Positions 24,773 to 34,606 of a stretch of 56,892 nucleotides of DNA are shown piece after piece. Source of the DNA: Verrucomicrobiota bacterium (lineage in GTDB: Bacteria > Verrucomicrobiota > Verrucomicrobiia > Limisphaerales > UBA1100); assembly GCA_030747505.1 (NCBI GenBank), contig JASLKQ010000010.1, forward strand, positions 1 through 56,892, in the 5' to 3' direction. Positions within the stretch are counted from its first letter, which is position 1. The number at the start of each line of letters is the position of its first letter. The position numbers and the translations under genes are program-made. Below the pieces are notes generated by a model, which saw nothing but the letters and a program-made list of their open reading frames with translations, made no database searches and had not been told where the DNA came from.

Positions 24773-27733
24773 ATGGCGGTAAATGAAATCAGGATAGGGG
24801 GTGCCCGGGAGCATAACCTTAAGGATCTTTCCCTATCGATACCGCGTGATCAATTGGTGGTGGTTACCGGGTTGAGCGGTTCGGGTAAATCATCGCTCGC
24901 CTTCGATACGATTTATGCCGAGGGGCAGCGTAAATACGTGGAATCCCTTTCGGCCTACGCCCGCCAGTTTCTCGATCAACTACAGAAGCCTGAGGTGGAT
25001 TTTATCGAGGGTCTTTCGCCGACCATTGCGATTGAGCAACGAAGTGCCGGCGGCAGCATGCGCTCGATTATCGCCACCACAACGGAGATCTACGATTACC
25101 TTCGCCTTTTGTTTTCCCATGTCGGCCAGCCACATTGTCCCGAGAGCGGCAAGCCGATGGCCTCACAAACTCCAACGCAAATTGTTGACCGCCTGCTTGA
25201 ATTTTCTGAGCGGTCCCGCTTGATGTTGTTGGCCCCCATTATCAGGCACCAGAAAGGTGAGTTTCGTGATGTGATAGAAAAACTTGCCCGTGAAGGGTTT
25301 GTGAGAGTCCGGGTGGATGGTGAACTGGTCGAGCTGGAGGTGGACGTTCGGATCAAGATTGATGCCAAGAAAAAACATTCCATTGAAGCGGTGGTCGATC
25401 GCCTGATAGTTGGGCCCGATATGCGTCAGCGACTGGCTGATTCAGTTGAGACTGCTTTGAAGTGGGGGAATGGTAGATTACTCGCTTTGACTCAGTCCGG
25501 CACCAGGCTCAAGGGTGATGAATGGGAGGAGAAACTTTACTCCACCAGCATGGTTTCGCCTGTAACGGGTCAAAGCTACGACAGCCTTACCCCCAAGCAT
25601 TTCTCCTTTAACTCACCCTTTGGGGCCTGCAAGGTTTGCCATGGGCTTGGTCAAAAACTTGTTTTTGATGAGGATTTGGTTGTGCCCAACCCTGAAAAAT
25701 CACTTTCCGAAGGGGCGGTTGCCCCGTGGCGCCGTGGAGGGCGGCGGATGATAATATATTACAAGCACGTCATCGCCACGGTTGCTGCCCATTACGACCA
25801 ACCGCTTGACACACCATGGGAAAAACTGCCAAAGGAATTTCAAGATGTGATTTTGCATGGTTCTGGTAATGAGGAAATATCCTTTAATTTTCGTCGAGGC
25901 GGCAAGGCGACGGTGAAGCCATTTGAGGGCGTTATCCCTAATCTGGAGCGCTTAATGCAGGAAACCGACAGTGAGTTCACCAAAAAGCGTGTGAAGAGCT
26001 GTATGAGCAGCCAGCCTTGTGATGCGTGCAATGGCCAGCGGCTCAAACCTGAGGTGTTGGCTTGCACATTGGGAGGCAAAAAGGCCGATCGCTATCGGCC
26101 GCCAGCCAATGGGCGAAGAAGAAAAGTGGCTGTTCCGGGTTTGTCCGTCATGGAAGTGTGTCGTCTGTCGGTCTCAGATTCTCGCAATTTTTTTAACAGC
26201 CTTAAGTTTAGTGAAACCGAAGAGAAAATTGCGGGCGAGATTTTGAAGGAGATTCGAGCCCGTCTTAATTTTCTCAACAATGTGGGACTAGGCTACCTGT
26301 CTCTTAACCGTGAAAGCAGCACCTTGAGCGGAGGTGAGGCGCAGCGGATTCGGTTGGCAACCCAGATTGGTGCAGGTTTGGTTGGTGTGATCTATATTCT
26401 GGATGAACCCAGTATTGGTTTGCATCAGCGTGACAATGGGCGATTGCTTGAGACTCTCAAGGGGTTGCGGGATTTGGGCAACACGGTTCTGGTGGTTGAG
26501 CATGATGAGGATACCATTCGGGAAGCTGATTACCTGATTGATCTTGGGCCGGGTGCGGGAATTCATGGAGGTGAGCTTGTGGCGGCCGGTACGGTGGAAA
26601 CGGTTAGTAAAGCGAAACGGTCGATTACCGCAAAGTATCTCACCGGAGAATTCAAGATCGATGTGCCCGTAACCCGGACCAAGGGCAGGCCTGAAAAGGG
26701 ATGGCTTGAAGTCAGGGGAGCTGCTGAGAACAATCTTAATGAGATTGATGTAAGAATACCGCTCGGAACATTGACGTGCGTGACCGGGGTAAGTGGTTCA
26801 GGAAAAAGTACGCTGGTTAATGACGTGCTCCAAAAGGCTCTGTATCGAAAATGGCATGGCTCCAAGGATAGGCCGGGAGCCCATAAGTCCATTGAAGGAA
26901 CCGATTTGTTGGATAAGGTGATTACGATTGATCAATCACCAATTGGACGGACCCCAAGAAGTAATCCGGCTACCTATACGGGAATGTTTACACATATTCG
27001 TGATCTTTTTGCCAAACTGCCTGCGGCGAAGGTTCGTGGATATGGCCCCGGTCGTTTTAGTTTTAATGTTAAGGGAGGCAGGTGCGAAAAGTGTAAGGGA
27101 GACGGGATGCTCAAGGTTGAGATGCATTTCCTGCCGGCGGTTTACGTTGATTGTGAGGAATGTACCGGGTACCGATATAATCGTGAAACATTGGAGATTC
27201 ATTACAAAGGCTTGAATATAGCCGATGTTCTGGGAATGACAGTTGATGAATCGTGTGCGTTTTTTCGCTCGGTTCCGCAGATTCATGAAGTTTGCCTGAC
27301 TTTGGCTGAAGTAGGGCTGGGATACCTTAAGTTGGGACAGTCTGCGACAACACTCAGTGGGGGTGAGGCCCAGCGGGTCAAGTTGGCTTCCGAGCTCTGT
27401 AAGCGCTCTACCGGAAGGACCCTTTATCTGATGGATGAACCCACTACGGGATTGCATTTCCACGATGTTTCCCGATTGCTCGATGTTTTTGCAAAATTAC
27501 GTGATGCAGGAAATACTTTGGTGGTGATAGAGCACAATTTAGATGTTATCAAGTGTGCCGATTGGATTGTCGATCTGGGTCCGGAAGGGGGTGCTGGCGG
27601 CGGTCGGTTGATTGCTGAAGGCCCTCCGGAATATGTGGCCTCATGTAATGATAGTTACACGGGTCAATATTTGAATCGTTGTCTTCCCAGGGCAAAGAAA
27701 GCAAAAGTAAAAAAAGCAAAAGCGGCTGCGTGA
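24773..27733 (+). CDS. uvrA: UvrABC system protein A (excinuclease ATPase)
   Basis: A 986-residue nucleotide excision repair protein that scans DNA for lesions with UvrB. Both ABC halves are complete: Walker A GLSGSGKSS near residue 33 and GVSGSGKST near 672, with signatures LSGGEAQRIRLATQIG and LSGGEAQRVKLASEL. Zinc motifs are CKVC with CDAC in the first half, and CEKC with CEEC in the second. There is a short extra basic stretch (DRYRPPANGRRRK) after the first zinc region and a lysine-rich tail (RAKKAKVKKAKAAA), which together explain the size above the usual 940 residues. The two-base gap to the next ATG suggests co-transcription with the TPR gene. No SOS box was recognised upstream. Confidence 0.97.
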   Translation: MAVNEIRIGGAREHNLKDLSLSIPRDQLVVVTGLSGSGKSSLAFDTIYAEGQRKYVESLSAYARQFLDQLQKPEVDFIEGLSPTIAIEQRSAGGSMRSIIATTTEIYDYLRLLFSHVGQPHCPESGKPMASQTPTQIVDRLLEFSERSRLMLLAPIIRHQKGEFRDVIEKLAREGFVRVRVDGELVELEVDVRIKIDAKKKHSIEAVVDRLIVGPDMRQRLADSVETALKWGNGRLLALTQSGTRLKGDEWEEKLYSTSMVSPVTGQSYDSLTPKHFSFNSPFGACKVCHGLGQKLVFDEDLVVPNPEKSLSEGAVAPWRRGGRRMIIYYKHVIATVAAHYDQPLDTPWEKLPKEFQDVILHGSGNEEISFNFRRGGKATVKPFEGVIPNLERLMQETDSEFTKKRVKSCMSSQPCDACNGQRLKPEVLACTLGGKKADRYRPPANGRRRKVAVPGLSVMEVCRLSVSDSRNFFNSLKFSETEEKIAGEILKEIRARLNFLNNVGLGYLSLNRESSTLSGGEAQRIRLATQIGAGLVGVIYILDEPSIGLHQRDNGRLLETLKGLRDLGNTVLVVEHDEDTIREADYLIDLGPGAGIHGGELVAAGTVETVSKAKRSITAKYLTGEFKIDVPVTRTKGRPEKGWLEVRGAAENNLNEIDVRIPLGTLTCVTGVSGSGKSTLVNDVLQKALYRKWHGSKDRPGAHKSIEGTDLLDKVITIDQSPIGRTPRSNPATYTGMFTHIRDLFAKLPAAKVRGYGPGRFSFNVKGGRCEKCKGDGMLKVEMHFLPAVYVDCEECTGYRYNRETLEIHYKGLNIADVLGMTVDESCAFFRSVPQIHEVCLTLAEVGLGYLKLGQSATTLSGGEAQRVKLASELCKRSTGRTLYLMDEPTTGLHFHDVSRLLDVFAKLRDAGNTLVVIEHNLDVIKCADWIVDLGPEGGAGGGRLIAEGPPEYVASCNDSYTGQYLNRCLPRAKKAKVKKAKAAA

Positions 27734-27735
27734 TA

Positions 27736-30327
27736 ATGAAGGTAATAGTTGTACTCTTTTTGCTTGTTTCCAACCTGTGGTCCCTTGGCGGGGGAGTTGT
27801 GAGTTTAAGAGGTGCTCCTGCATCAAGCCCCGATGAGAGACTCTATTTGTCTGCTGCCCGGAGTTTTCAAGGTGGCCATTGGTCTACCTCAGCAATTTGG
27901 CTAAAGGAGCTGGTTGACCGTTACCCTAATTCCCCCCGTCGGCCAAAATCTGCCCTACTCCTGGGACAGTCCTACTATATGCAAAAACAGTATAAGCAGG
28001 CTTATGCTGTTTTATCCAATAATCGTCTGGGAGCGGGAAGTTTCGCCGAACAATATATTTATTGGATGGCTGAATGCCGGTTTCGGCAAGGTAGCTTGGA
28101 GGCGGCCGATCAAATATTCGGGGAGTTGTTGCGTGAATTTCCTGATTCTTCACATAAGCTGAAGGCAATTATATCTTCAGCTTTTATTGCAGCAAAAAGG
28201 GAGGATTGGTCCCGTGTTGTAACGTTGCTGAGGCCTGCAAACGGGCTGTTCCAGGTTCAACTTGGAGCTGGAGCCGAAGGGGATCTTTTGCAGGAAGGGT
28301 GCCTGCTTCTCTCTGAGGCTCTCTTGAAGCAGAAGGATCCTCGTTCTGCAAAAATATTATTGGATGTCCTGCCTCGTGCCATGACCGAAGATCGTGCCCG
28401 CCGCAGGGAGCTGCTCAATCTTCGAGTGATAATGGCATCGGGTGGTTTTTTGGAAGCCATGCAGAAATTAAATGAACTTCAAGATGGTGATGCAGAATGG
28501 TTGATACAAGTTGTGCGATTGAAAGCTGCATTGTTGGTTAAACAAAAAGAATGGCTGTTGGCTGCTCAGGCATACATGTCGTTATCAGATGAAAATCTGA
28601 GTCCAGCGGCCCGTAAAGAAATGTTTTTTAAGGCTGCACTTTATACTGTTCAGGGAGGGGAGCGGGAGGCGGCAAAACGGCTGCTTAAGTCGATGTTCAA
28701 TTATCCTGAGTTAGAGCAATCTTTTGCCTTGGTTAACTGTGTTTTGGCAGAAATGACATTAGAAGAGGGTGGACGTTTTAAGGATGCGCTTAAATATTTT
28801 GAGGCAGCTGATGGTAATTCCGCTGATCAGGAAATTCAGGCTCGTTTACTTTGGGGGATCGGACGATGTCATCATTTGCTTGGAGATGCGGGCAGTGCTT
28901 CAGACTATCATTATAAAGCACTTAACAGCTCAAAGGATGATGTTTTGCGGGCCGATATGTTATACAGCCAAGGTCTCATAAGGATGAGCTCAGGTGATTG
29001 GGATAGAGCTGTAAAAGATTTTGATGGAGCTCTAAAGCTGAAAGACACAGGGACTTCTTTGCGAGACAGTGACGCAGCTAGATATATGCAAATTAAGGCC
29101 GTGCTCAAAACTGCTGAGCCTGACAATGCCAAGCTTGTACTGAGCCAGTTTCGGAATAAAACTAGCTCATTATACAACAATGCGCTTCTGCTGATGGCTC
29201 AGGAATCTGTAACACGCGGTCTGCTGGATGAGGCTGATAATTTTCTCGTTGAACTCAGGCAGCAAGAATCAGGGAGACGCTTGCTTGCTGCTGCAGAGCT
29301 GGAGCATATCAGGATGCAAGTCAGCAGGGGGAAATGGACGGAGTCCTTGGCTTTATATGATAAGTGGATCAAAGAACATCCTGATAGTGAACTGTTGGCG
29401 AAGGTAAAACTTGATCGAGCGTGGGCTCTAAACCGGTCTGGTCAGGTTCGGGCGGCGGAGTTGGCTTATAGAGAGATAGCCGGTCTCCGCAACGGCTCCC
29501 CTGAGGTGTTTGCCTCTAAAATTTGGTTGGCAGACAAGGCGTTTAACACGGTAACAAATCGGATACATGCTGAACGCCTTTATCAAGAAGTAGCTGGAGC
29601 CACTAATAGTCCGGTACGGTTGCGCCAAAGAGCGCAAATGATGGCAGGCCGGGCAGCGGTTGCACGACAGGGCTATGATGACGCACGCAAAAGCTTTGCT
29701 GTCCTCTTAGAGGATCCATCCACTGATGAGGATATAAAGACTCAGGCAATTTTTGCGTTGGGTGATTTGACGTTAATCGATATTGGGTCATCCGCAGAGG
29801 AAGCTCTGCCCAGGCTGATACAGTCTACTAATGCCTTTTACAGTGTAGTTCAAATATCGCCCACGAATAAATTAGCTTCCAAGGCGTGGGGGAAAATAGG
29901 AGATGGTTGCCTGCTGATATCTAAAGATCATCCAAATTATCTCTTACATGCCAAAAAGGCATACGAAAAATCCTTATCCATTCCTGTAGCAATTGAGGTG
30001 TCCGCCAGTAGCCAGGCGCGCATGGGTTTGGCATATACGATTGAACGTTTGGCTGCAGGGAAGAGTGCTGAAGAGGAGCTCTACGGTGAGTCACTGGGTC
30101 TTTTTTTAGCTGTATTTTATGGCCGGCATCTCGGTTCAGGCCAGAAACATGACCCGTATTGGCGCGGACAAAGCGGGCTTGCCGCATTGAGAATGCTTGA
30201 AAAGCTTAAGAGATATGATCAGGCACAAAAGCTGTGTGAAGAGTTGGAGTTTATATTTCCCGGTATGAAAACGGGGTTAAGGGCAAGGAAAGAGCGGATT
30301 AAACGGATTCAGGAGAAACGAGAGTGA
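27736..30327 (+). CDS. Secreted/periplasmic tetratricopeptide repeat protein
   Basis: An 863-residue protein with a signal peptide (MKVIVVLFLLVSNLW, cleavage probably after LRGAPA near residue 28). It is nearly all helical repeats. TPR-type units are visible as A-x-x-L-G-x-x-Y patterns, for example SALLLGQSYYMQKQYKQAY and LLWGIGRCHHLLGDAGSA, repeated at roughly 35-residue steps to the end. The early part, with NSPRRPKSALLLG, resembles the YbgF/BamD-type repeats of envelope assembly factors. No catalytic domain is seen. ATG 27736 is chosen over 27679, which lies inside uvrA and lacks a signal peptide. It probably scaffolds a protein complex in the periplasm; the partner is unknown. Confidence 0.8.
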   Translation: MKVIVVLFLLVSNLWSLGGGVVSLRGAPASSPDERLYLSAARSFQGGHWSTSAIWLKELVDRYPNSPRRPKSALLLGQSYYMQKQYKQAYAVLSNNRLGAGSFAEQYIYWMAECRFRQGSLEAADQIFGELLREFPDSSHKLKAIISSAFIAAKREDWSRVVTLLRPANGLFQVQLGAGAEGDLLQEGCLLLSEALLKQKDPRSAKILLDVLPRAMTEDRARRRELLNLRVIMASGGFLEAMQKLNELQDGDAEWLIQVVRLKAALLVKQKEWLLAAQAYMSLSDENLSPAARKEMFFKAALYTVQGGEREAAKRLLKSMFNYPELEQSFALVNCVLAEMTLEEGGRFKDALKYFEAADGNSADQEIQARLLWGIGRCHHLLGDAGSASDYHYKALNSSKDDVLRADMLYSQGLIRMSSGDWDRAVKDFDGALKLKDTGTSLRDSDAARYMQIKAVLKTAEPDNAKLVLSQFRNKTSSLYNNALLLMAQESVTRGLLDEADNFLVELRQQESGRRLLAAAELEHIRMQVSRGKWTESLALYDKWIKEHPDSELLAKVKLDRAWALNRSGQVRAAELAYREIAGLRNGSPEVFASKIWLADKAFNTVTNRIHAERLYQEVAGATNSPVRLRQRAQMMAGRAAVARQGYDDARKSFAVLLEDPSTDEDIKTQAIFALGDLTLIDIGSSAEEALPRLIQSTNAFYSVVQISPTNKLASKAWGKIGDGCLLISKDHPNYLLHAKKAYEKSLSIPVAIEVSASSQARMGLAYTIERLAAGKSAEEELYGESLGLFLAVFYGRHLGSGQKHDPYWRGQSGLAALRMLEKLKRYDQAQKLCEELEFIFPGMKTGLRARKERIKRIQEKRE

Positions 30328-30335
30328 GCAGGTGG

Positions 30336-30362
30336 TTGTCATTCTGCTGTGTGTGTTATAAT
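30336..30362 (+). promoter_or_regulatory. Candidate thiC promoter
   Basis: TTGTCA (30336-30341, five of six) and TATAAT (30357-30362, perfect) are 15 bases apart, slightly short of the ideal. Transcription would start near 30369, giving a leader of about 115 bases. Confidence 0.45.
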
Positions 30363-30367
30363 TTATC

Positions 30368-30382
30368 CACCTGATTCAGGTG
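30368..30382 (+). promoter_or_regulatory. Perfect short hairpin at the 5' end of the thiC leader
   Basis: CACCTG and CAGGTG pair perfectly around a three-base loop, at the predicted start of the transcript. It has no T-tract, so it is not a terminator. Transcript protection or protein binding is possible. Confidence 0.4.
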
Positions 30383-30408
30383 TGAGGAATCTTCAAGTGG
30401 TATTAATA

Positions 30409-32375
<1,967 letters not shown>

Positions 32376-32473
32376 GTGAAGGGGATCCTGGCAGTATTTG
32401 AATGACGGCGCAGGAAATCCTGGTAGCTATGGTGACTTGTATTGAGGTGAATCCTCAAATGAGGCATGACATC

Positions 32474-32503
32474 TTGTAACTTTACCTTGGATTCAAATAT
32501 ACT
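32474..32503 (+). promoter_or_regulatory. Candidate promoter of the short-chain dehydrogenase gene
   Basis: TTGTAA (32474-32479) and TATACT (32498-32503, five of six) are 18 bases apart in the 197-base gap after thiC. A short inverted repeat, TTGAGG with CCTCAA (32442-32458), lies just upstream. Nothing else was recognised in this gap. Confidence 0.42.
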
Positions 32504-32578
32504 CTTCGCAATTTCCCTCTCTGTGGCAACATATAGAGTGGACGATTCAATGAAGTTTTAAATAATTTTTTTGTGATC

Positions 32579-33277
32579 ATGGCAGCAGATAGACAAGAAG
32601 GGAGGGTAATTGTAGTTACCGGAGTATCTCGTGGCTTGGGTAGAGCGATGGCACGGGAATTTGCTGGGCAGGGGCACCTGGTGGTCGGCTGTAGTCGCAA
32701 TGAAAAGAAATTGCTCACCTTGAGAAAAGAACTAGGTAGTTCGCATTCGTTTGAGCCTGTAGATGTACGAGATGACAATGCGGTGGCCGAGTGGGCTAAA
32801 AATGTAGTGAATGAATATGGTGCGCCGGATTTACTCTTGAACAATGCTGCAGTGATTAACCCAAATAGGTTTCTGTGGGATATAAGTGAAGAAGAGTTCG
32901 GAAATGTGATCGATATTAATATTAAAGGGGTCGCCAACGTGATCAGGCATTATTTGAAGGCTATGGCCAGGAAAGGGAGTGGTGTCATAGTAAATTTTAG
33001 TTCCGGTTGGGGGCGAAGCACGTCTCCTGAAGTAGCACCATATTGCGCGACTAAATGGGCTATTGAGGGGATGACCCAATCTCTGGCTCAGGAATTGCCG
33101 GAGGGATTAGCGGCTGTGCCGTTAAATCCGGGTGTAATCAATACTGATATGCTGCGTAGTTGCTTCGGTCCTTCGGCAGCTGATTTCCCTTCAGCAGAGC
33201 AATGGGCTAAGACGGCGGTGCCCTTTTTATTGGAGCTTGGAGCTAAGAATAACGGGCAGTCACTGACGGTTTGCTAA
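32579..33277 (+). CDS. Short-chain dehydrogenase/reductase (SDR)
   Basis: A 232-residue Rossmann-fold NAD(P)-dependent oxidoreductase. It has the cofactor motif TGVSRGLG near residue 14, an Arg soon after the second strand (CSRNE, suggesting NADPH), LLNNAAV, and the catalytic set Ser (NFSSGWG), Tyr155 and Lys159 in YCATK. Substrate is not predictable from sequence. A GTG at 32573 is in frame two codons upstream of the preferred ATG 32579. It has its own candidate promoter and lies alone between thiC and a small unknown gene. Confidence 0.9.
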   Translation: MAADRQEGRVIVVTGVSRGLGRAMAREFAGQGHLVVGCSRNEKKLLTLRKELGSSHSFEPVDVRDDNAVAEWAKNVVNEYGAPDLLLNNAAVINPNRFLWDISEEEFGNVIDINIKGVANVIRHYLKAMARKGSGVIVNFSSGWGRSTSPEVAPYCATKWAIEGMTQSLAQELPEGLAAVPLNPGVINTDMLRSCFGPSAADFPSAEQWAKTAVPFLLELGAKNNGQSLTVC

Positions 33278-33284
33278 TTTCGAC

Positions 33285-33313
33285 TTGTTCACAGGCTGTG
33301 AATTTGATATATT
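33285..33313 (+). promoter_or_regulatory. Promoter with dyad operator before a small gene
   Basis: TTGTTC (33285-33290) and TATATT (33308-33313, five of six) are exactly 17 bases apart. A 7+7-base perfect dyad TTCACAG-G-CTGTGAA (33288-33302) covers the end of the -35 and the spacer, where a repressor would block polymerase. Transcription would start near 33320, at or next to the ATG at 33321, so the mRNA may be leaderless. Confidence 0.45.
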
Positions 33314-33320
33314 CATAGAA

Positions 33321-33593
33321 ATGGCACGTTCGCCAAAAAAACCCGCCCAACCCAAAAGCATGATGCTTGGTGTGGGCTTGGATTCAGATGGTCATAAACG
33401 TATTACCAAAGGGGAAAACTTTGCGCTCGTGGGGGGCTCGAAGGATACCCACGAGGAGATGACTGAAAAGGCAGTGAAGATCAATGAGAAACTTGATGAA
33501 CGCGGCAAGCAGCTTGAGGAAGTTAGTCGCGAGGAGTTTGATGACATCGCTCATGATGTAGGTTTGCACCGTATTGATCCGGAACAAAATTAG
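33321..33593 (+). CDS. Small conserved-looking hypothetical protein (90 aa)
   Basis: Not recognised. The protein is small and polar, with a basic N-terminus (MARSPKKPAQPKS), a glycine-rich middle (MLGVGLDSDG and LVGGSKDTHEEM) and a charged helical C-terminus rich in Glu, Lys and Asp (VKINEKLDERGKQLEEVSREEFDD). There is no signal peptide or membrane segment. Codon use and composition look like those of real genes around it. ATG 33321 is preferred over TTG 33285 because the longer form would begin in the predicted promoter. A cytoplasmic accessory or nucleic-acid-associated role is possible, but no function can be stated. Confidence 0.7.
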   Translation: MARSPKKPAQPKSMMLGVGLDSDGHKRITKGENFALVGGSKDTHEEMTEKAVKINEKLDERGKQLEEVSREEFDDIAHDVGLHRIDPEQN

Positions 33594-33744
33594 TTTACCC
33601 CACACAATGTCATCTGACTTACTGATTTGCTCACTCTTATTCCCGGAATCTGCCCGGGAGATATTCAATTTCTCACCATGCTGGGTGGTTCACAGGCCGC
33701 TATTGGCATCGTGAGGGACAGGGCAAGTATTGGCTACTAAAGGT

Positions 33745-33779
33745 CTTCACCCGTCGGCATAATAAGTCGGCGGGTGAAG
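33745..33779. terminator. Long hairpin between convergent genes (bidirectional terminator candidate)
   Basis: CTTCACCCG (33745-33753) pairs perfectly with CGGGTGAAG (33771-33779), and the stem can extend to 14 pairs with two wobbles around an ATAATAA loop. It lies between the small plus-strand gene and the minus-strand MtfA-like gene, three bases past the latter's stop. T-rich sequence follows on the plus side (TGTTTATTT) and only weakly on the minus side. Confidence 0.65.
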
Positions 33780-33782
33780 TGT

Positions 33783-34604
33783 TTATTTCCAGCTTAATGG
33801 GTCGACTTTGTAGTATTCCTGAAATAACTGGTAGAGTTCAGGTCGTCTCTTTTTTAAGTAGAAGGGTTTCTCAAAAAAAGTTTCAGTAACCACGCTGAAG
33901 AATTCAGCTGGATTGGTCGCTCCGTATTCATCAATAAGAGTTTTTTCACCCCCTTCAATTTTTCTTTGCAGATCTGCAAATACGCGTGAGCACACCTTTC
34001 TCCACTTGGTGTACTGTTCGGGTGAACCGAGAATAGGAGCTCCGTCTGCATGTCCATCGGCTTGATCCAGTTGGTGCGCAAATTCATGGATTACTAGATT
34101 CCGGCCGTCTTTGGCGTTTCGGGCACCGGTTTTTGTGTTGTCCCATGATAATACCACCAGGCCGTTCTCCCATGACTGCCCTAAAACCTGTATTTTCTTT
34201 TCGCTGGTTATTCCGCCATAGGATTCGTGTTGAGTGGCGGTGTATCCATTTGGGCGAATAACTACTGAGCGTAGTTTATCTGGGAAAAAAGATTTTTGAT
34301 TAATCAGCAATATGCATGCTTGAGATGCGGTTAGCACGCGGATCTCGTCATTCATCTCCAGCCCTTCCACTCCCCGGATTTCTATACGCTCAAGAAAAAT
34401 CAAAGTCAGTTGCTCTAGTTGATCACGTAAATCTTCAGGAAGACGTGAGTAAATGGGCCACTGTTTTTGGAGTATTAACCGCCATTCGGCAGGGAATGGC
34501 TTACGATGTATCTCCATATCTGAGAGGTCGTGTTTGTTTCCCAAGAGTCTTGTTCCTGCGATAATCGCAACCAATGCTCCTGCTATTATGATGATTGCTG
34601 TCAC
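33783..34604 (-). CDS. MtfA-like zinc metallopeptidase (M90 family)
   Basis: A 273-residue protein with an N-terminal membrane helix (residues about 3-20) and the zinc-binding HEFAHQLDQ motif near residue 173, in the M90/MtfA context (NLVIHEFAHQLDQADG). E. coli MtfA is a soluble peptidase linked to the glucose repressor Mlc; this member is instead membrane-anchored, with the catalytic part most likely cytoplasmic or periplasmic depending on orientation. It starts two bases after the esterase-like gene and ends the minus-strand run that begins at mreB. The natural substrate is unknown. Confidence 0.86.
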   Translation of the reverse strand: MTAIIIIAGALVAIIAGTRLLGNKHDLSDMEIHRKPFPAEWRLILQKQWPIYSRLPEDLRDQLEQLTLIFLERIEIRGVEGLEMNDEIRVLTASQACILLINQKSFFPDKLRSVVIRPNGYTATQHESYGGITSEKKIQVLGQSWENGLVVLSWDNTKTGARNAKDGRNLVIHEFAHQLDQADGHADGAPILGSPEQYTKWRKVCSRVFADLQRKIEGGEKTLIDEYGATNPAEFFSVVTETFFEKPFYLKKRRPELYQLFQEYYKVDPLSWK

Positions 34605-34606
34605 TG

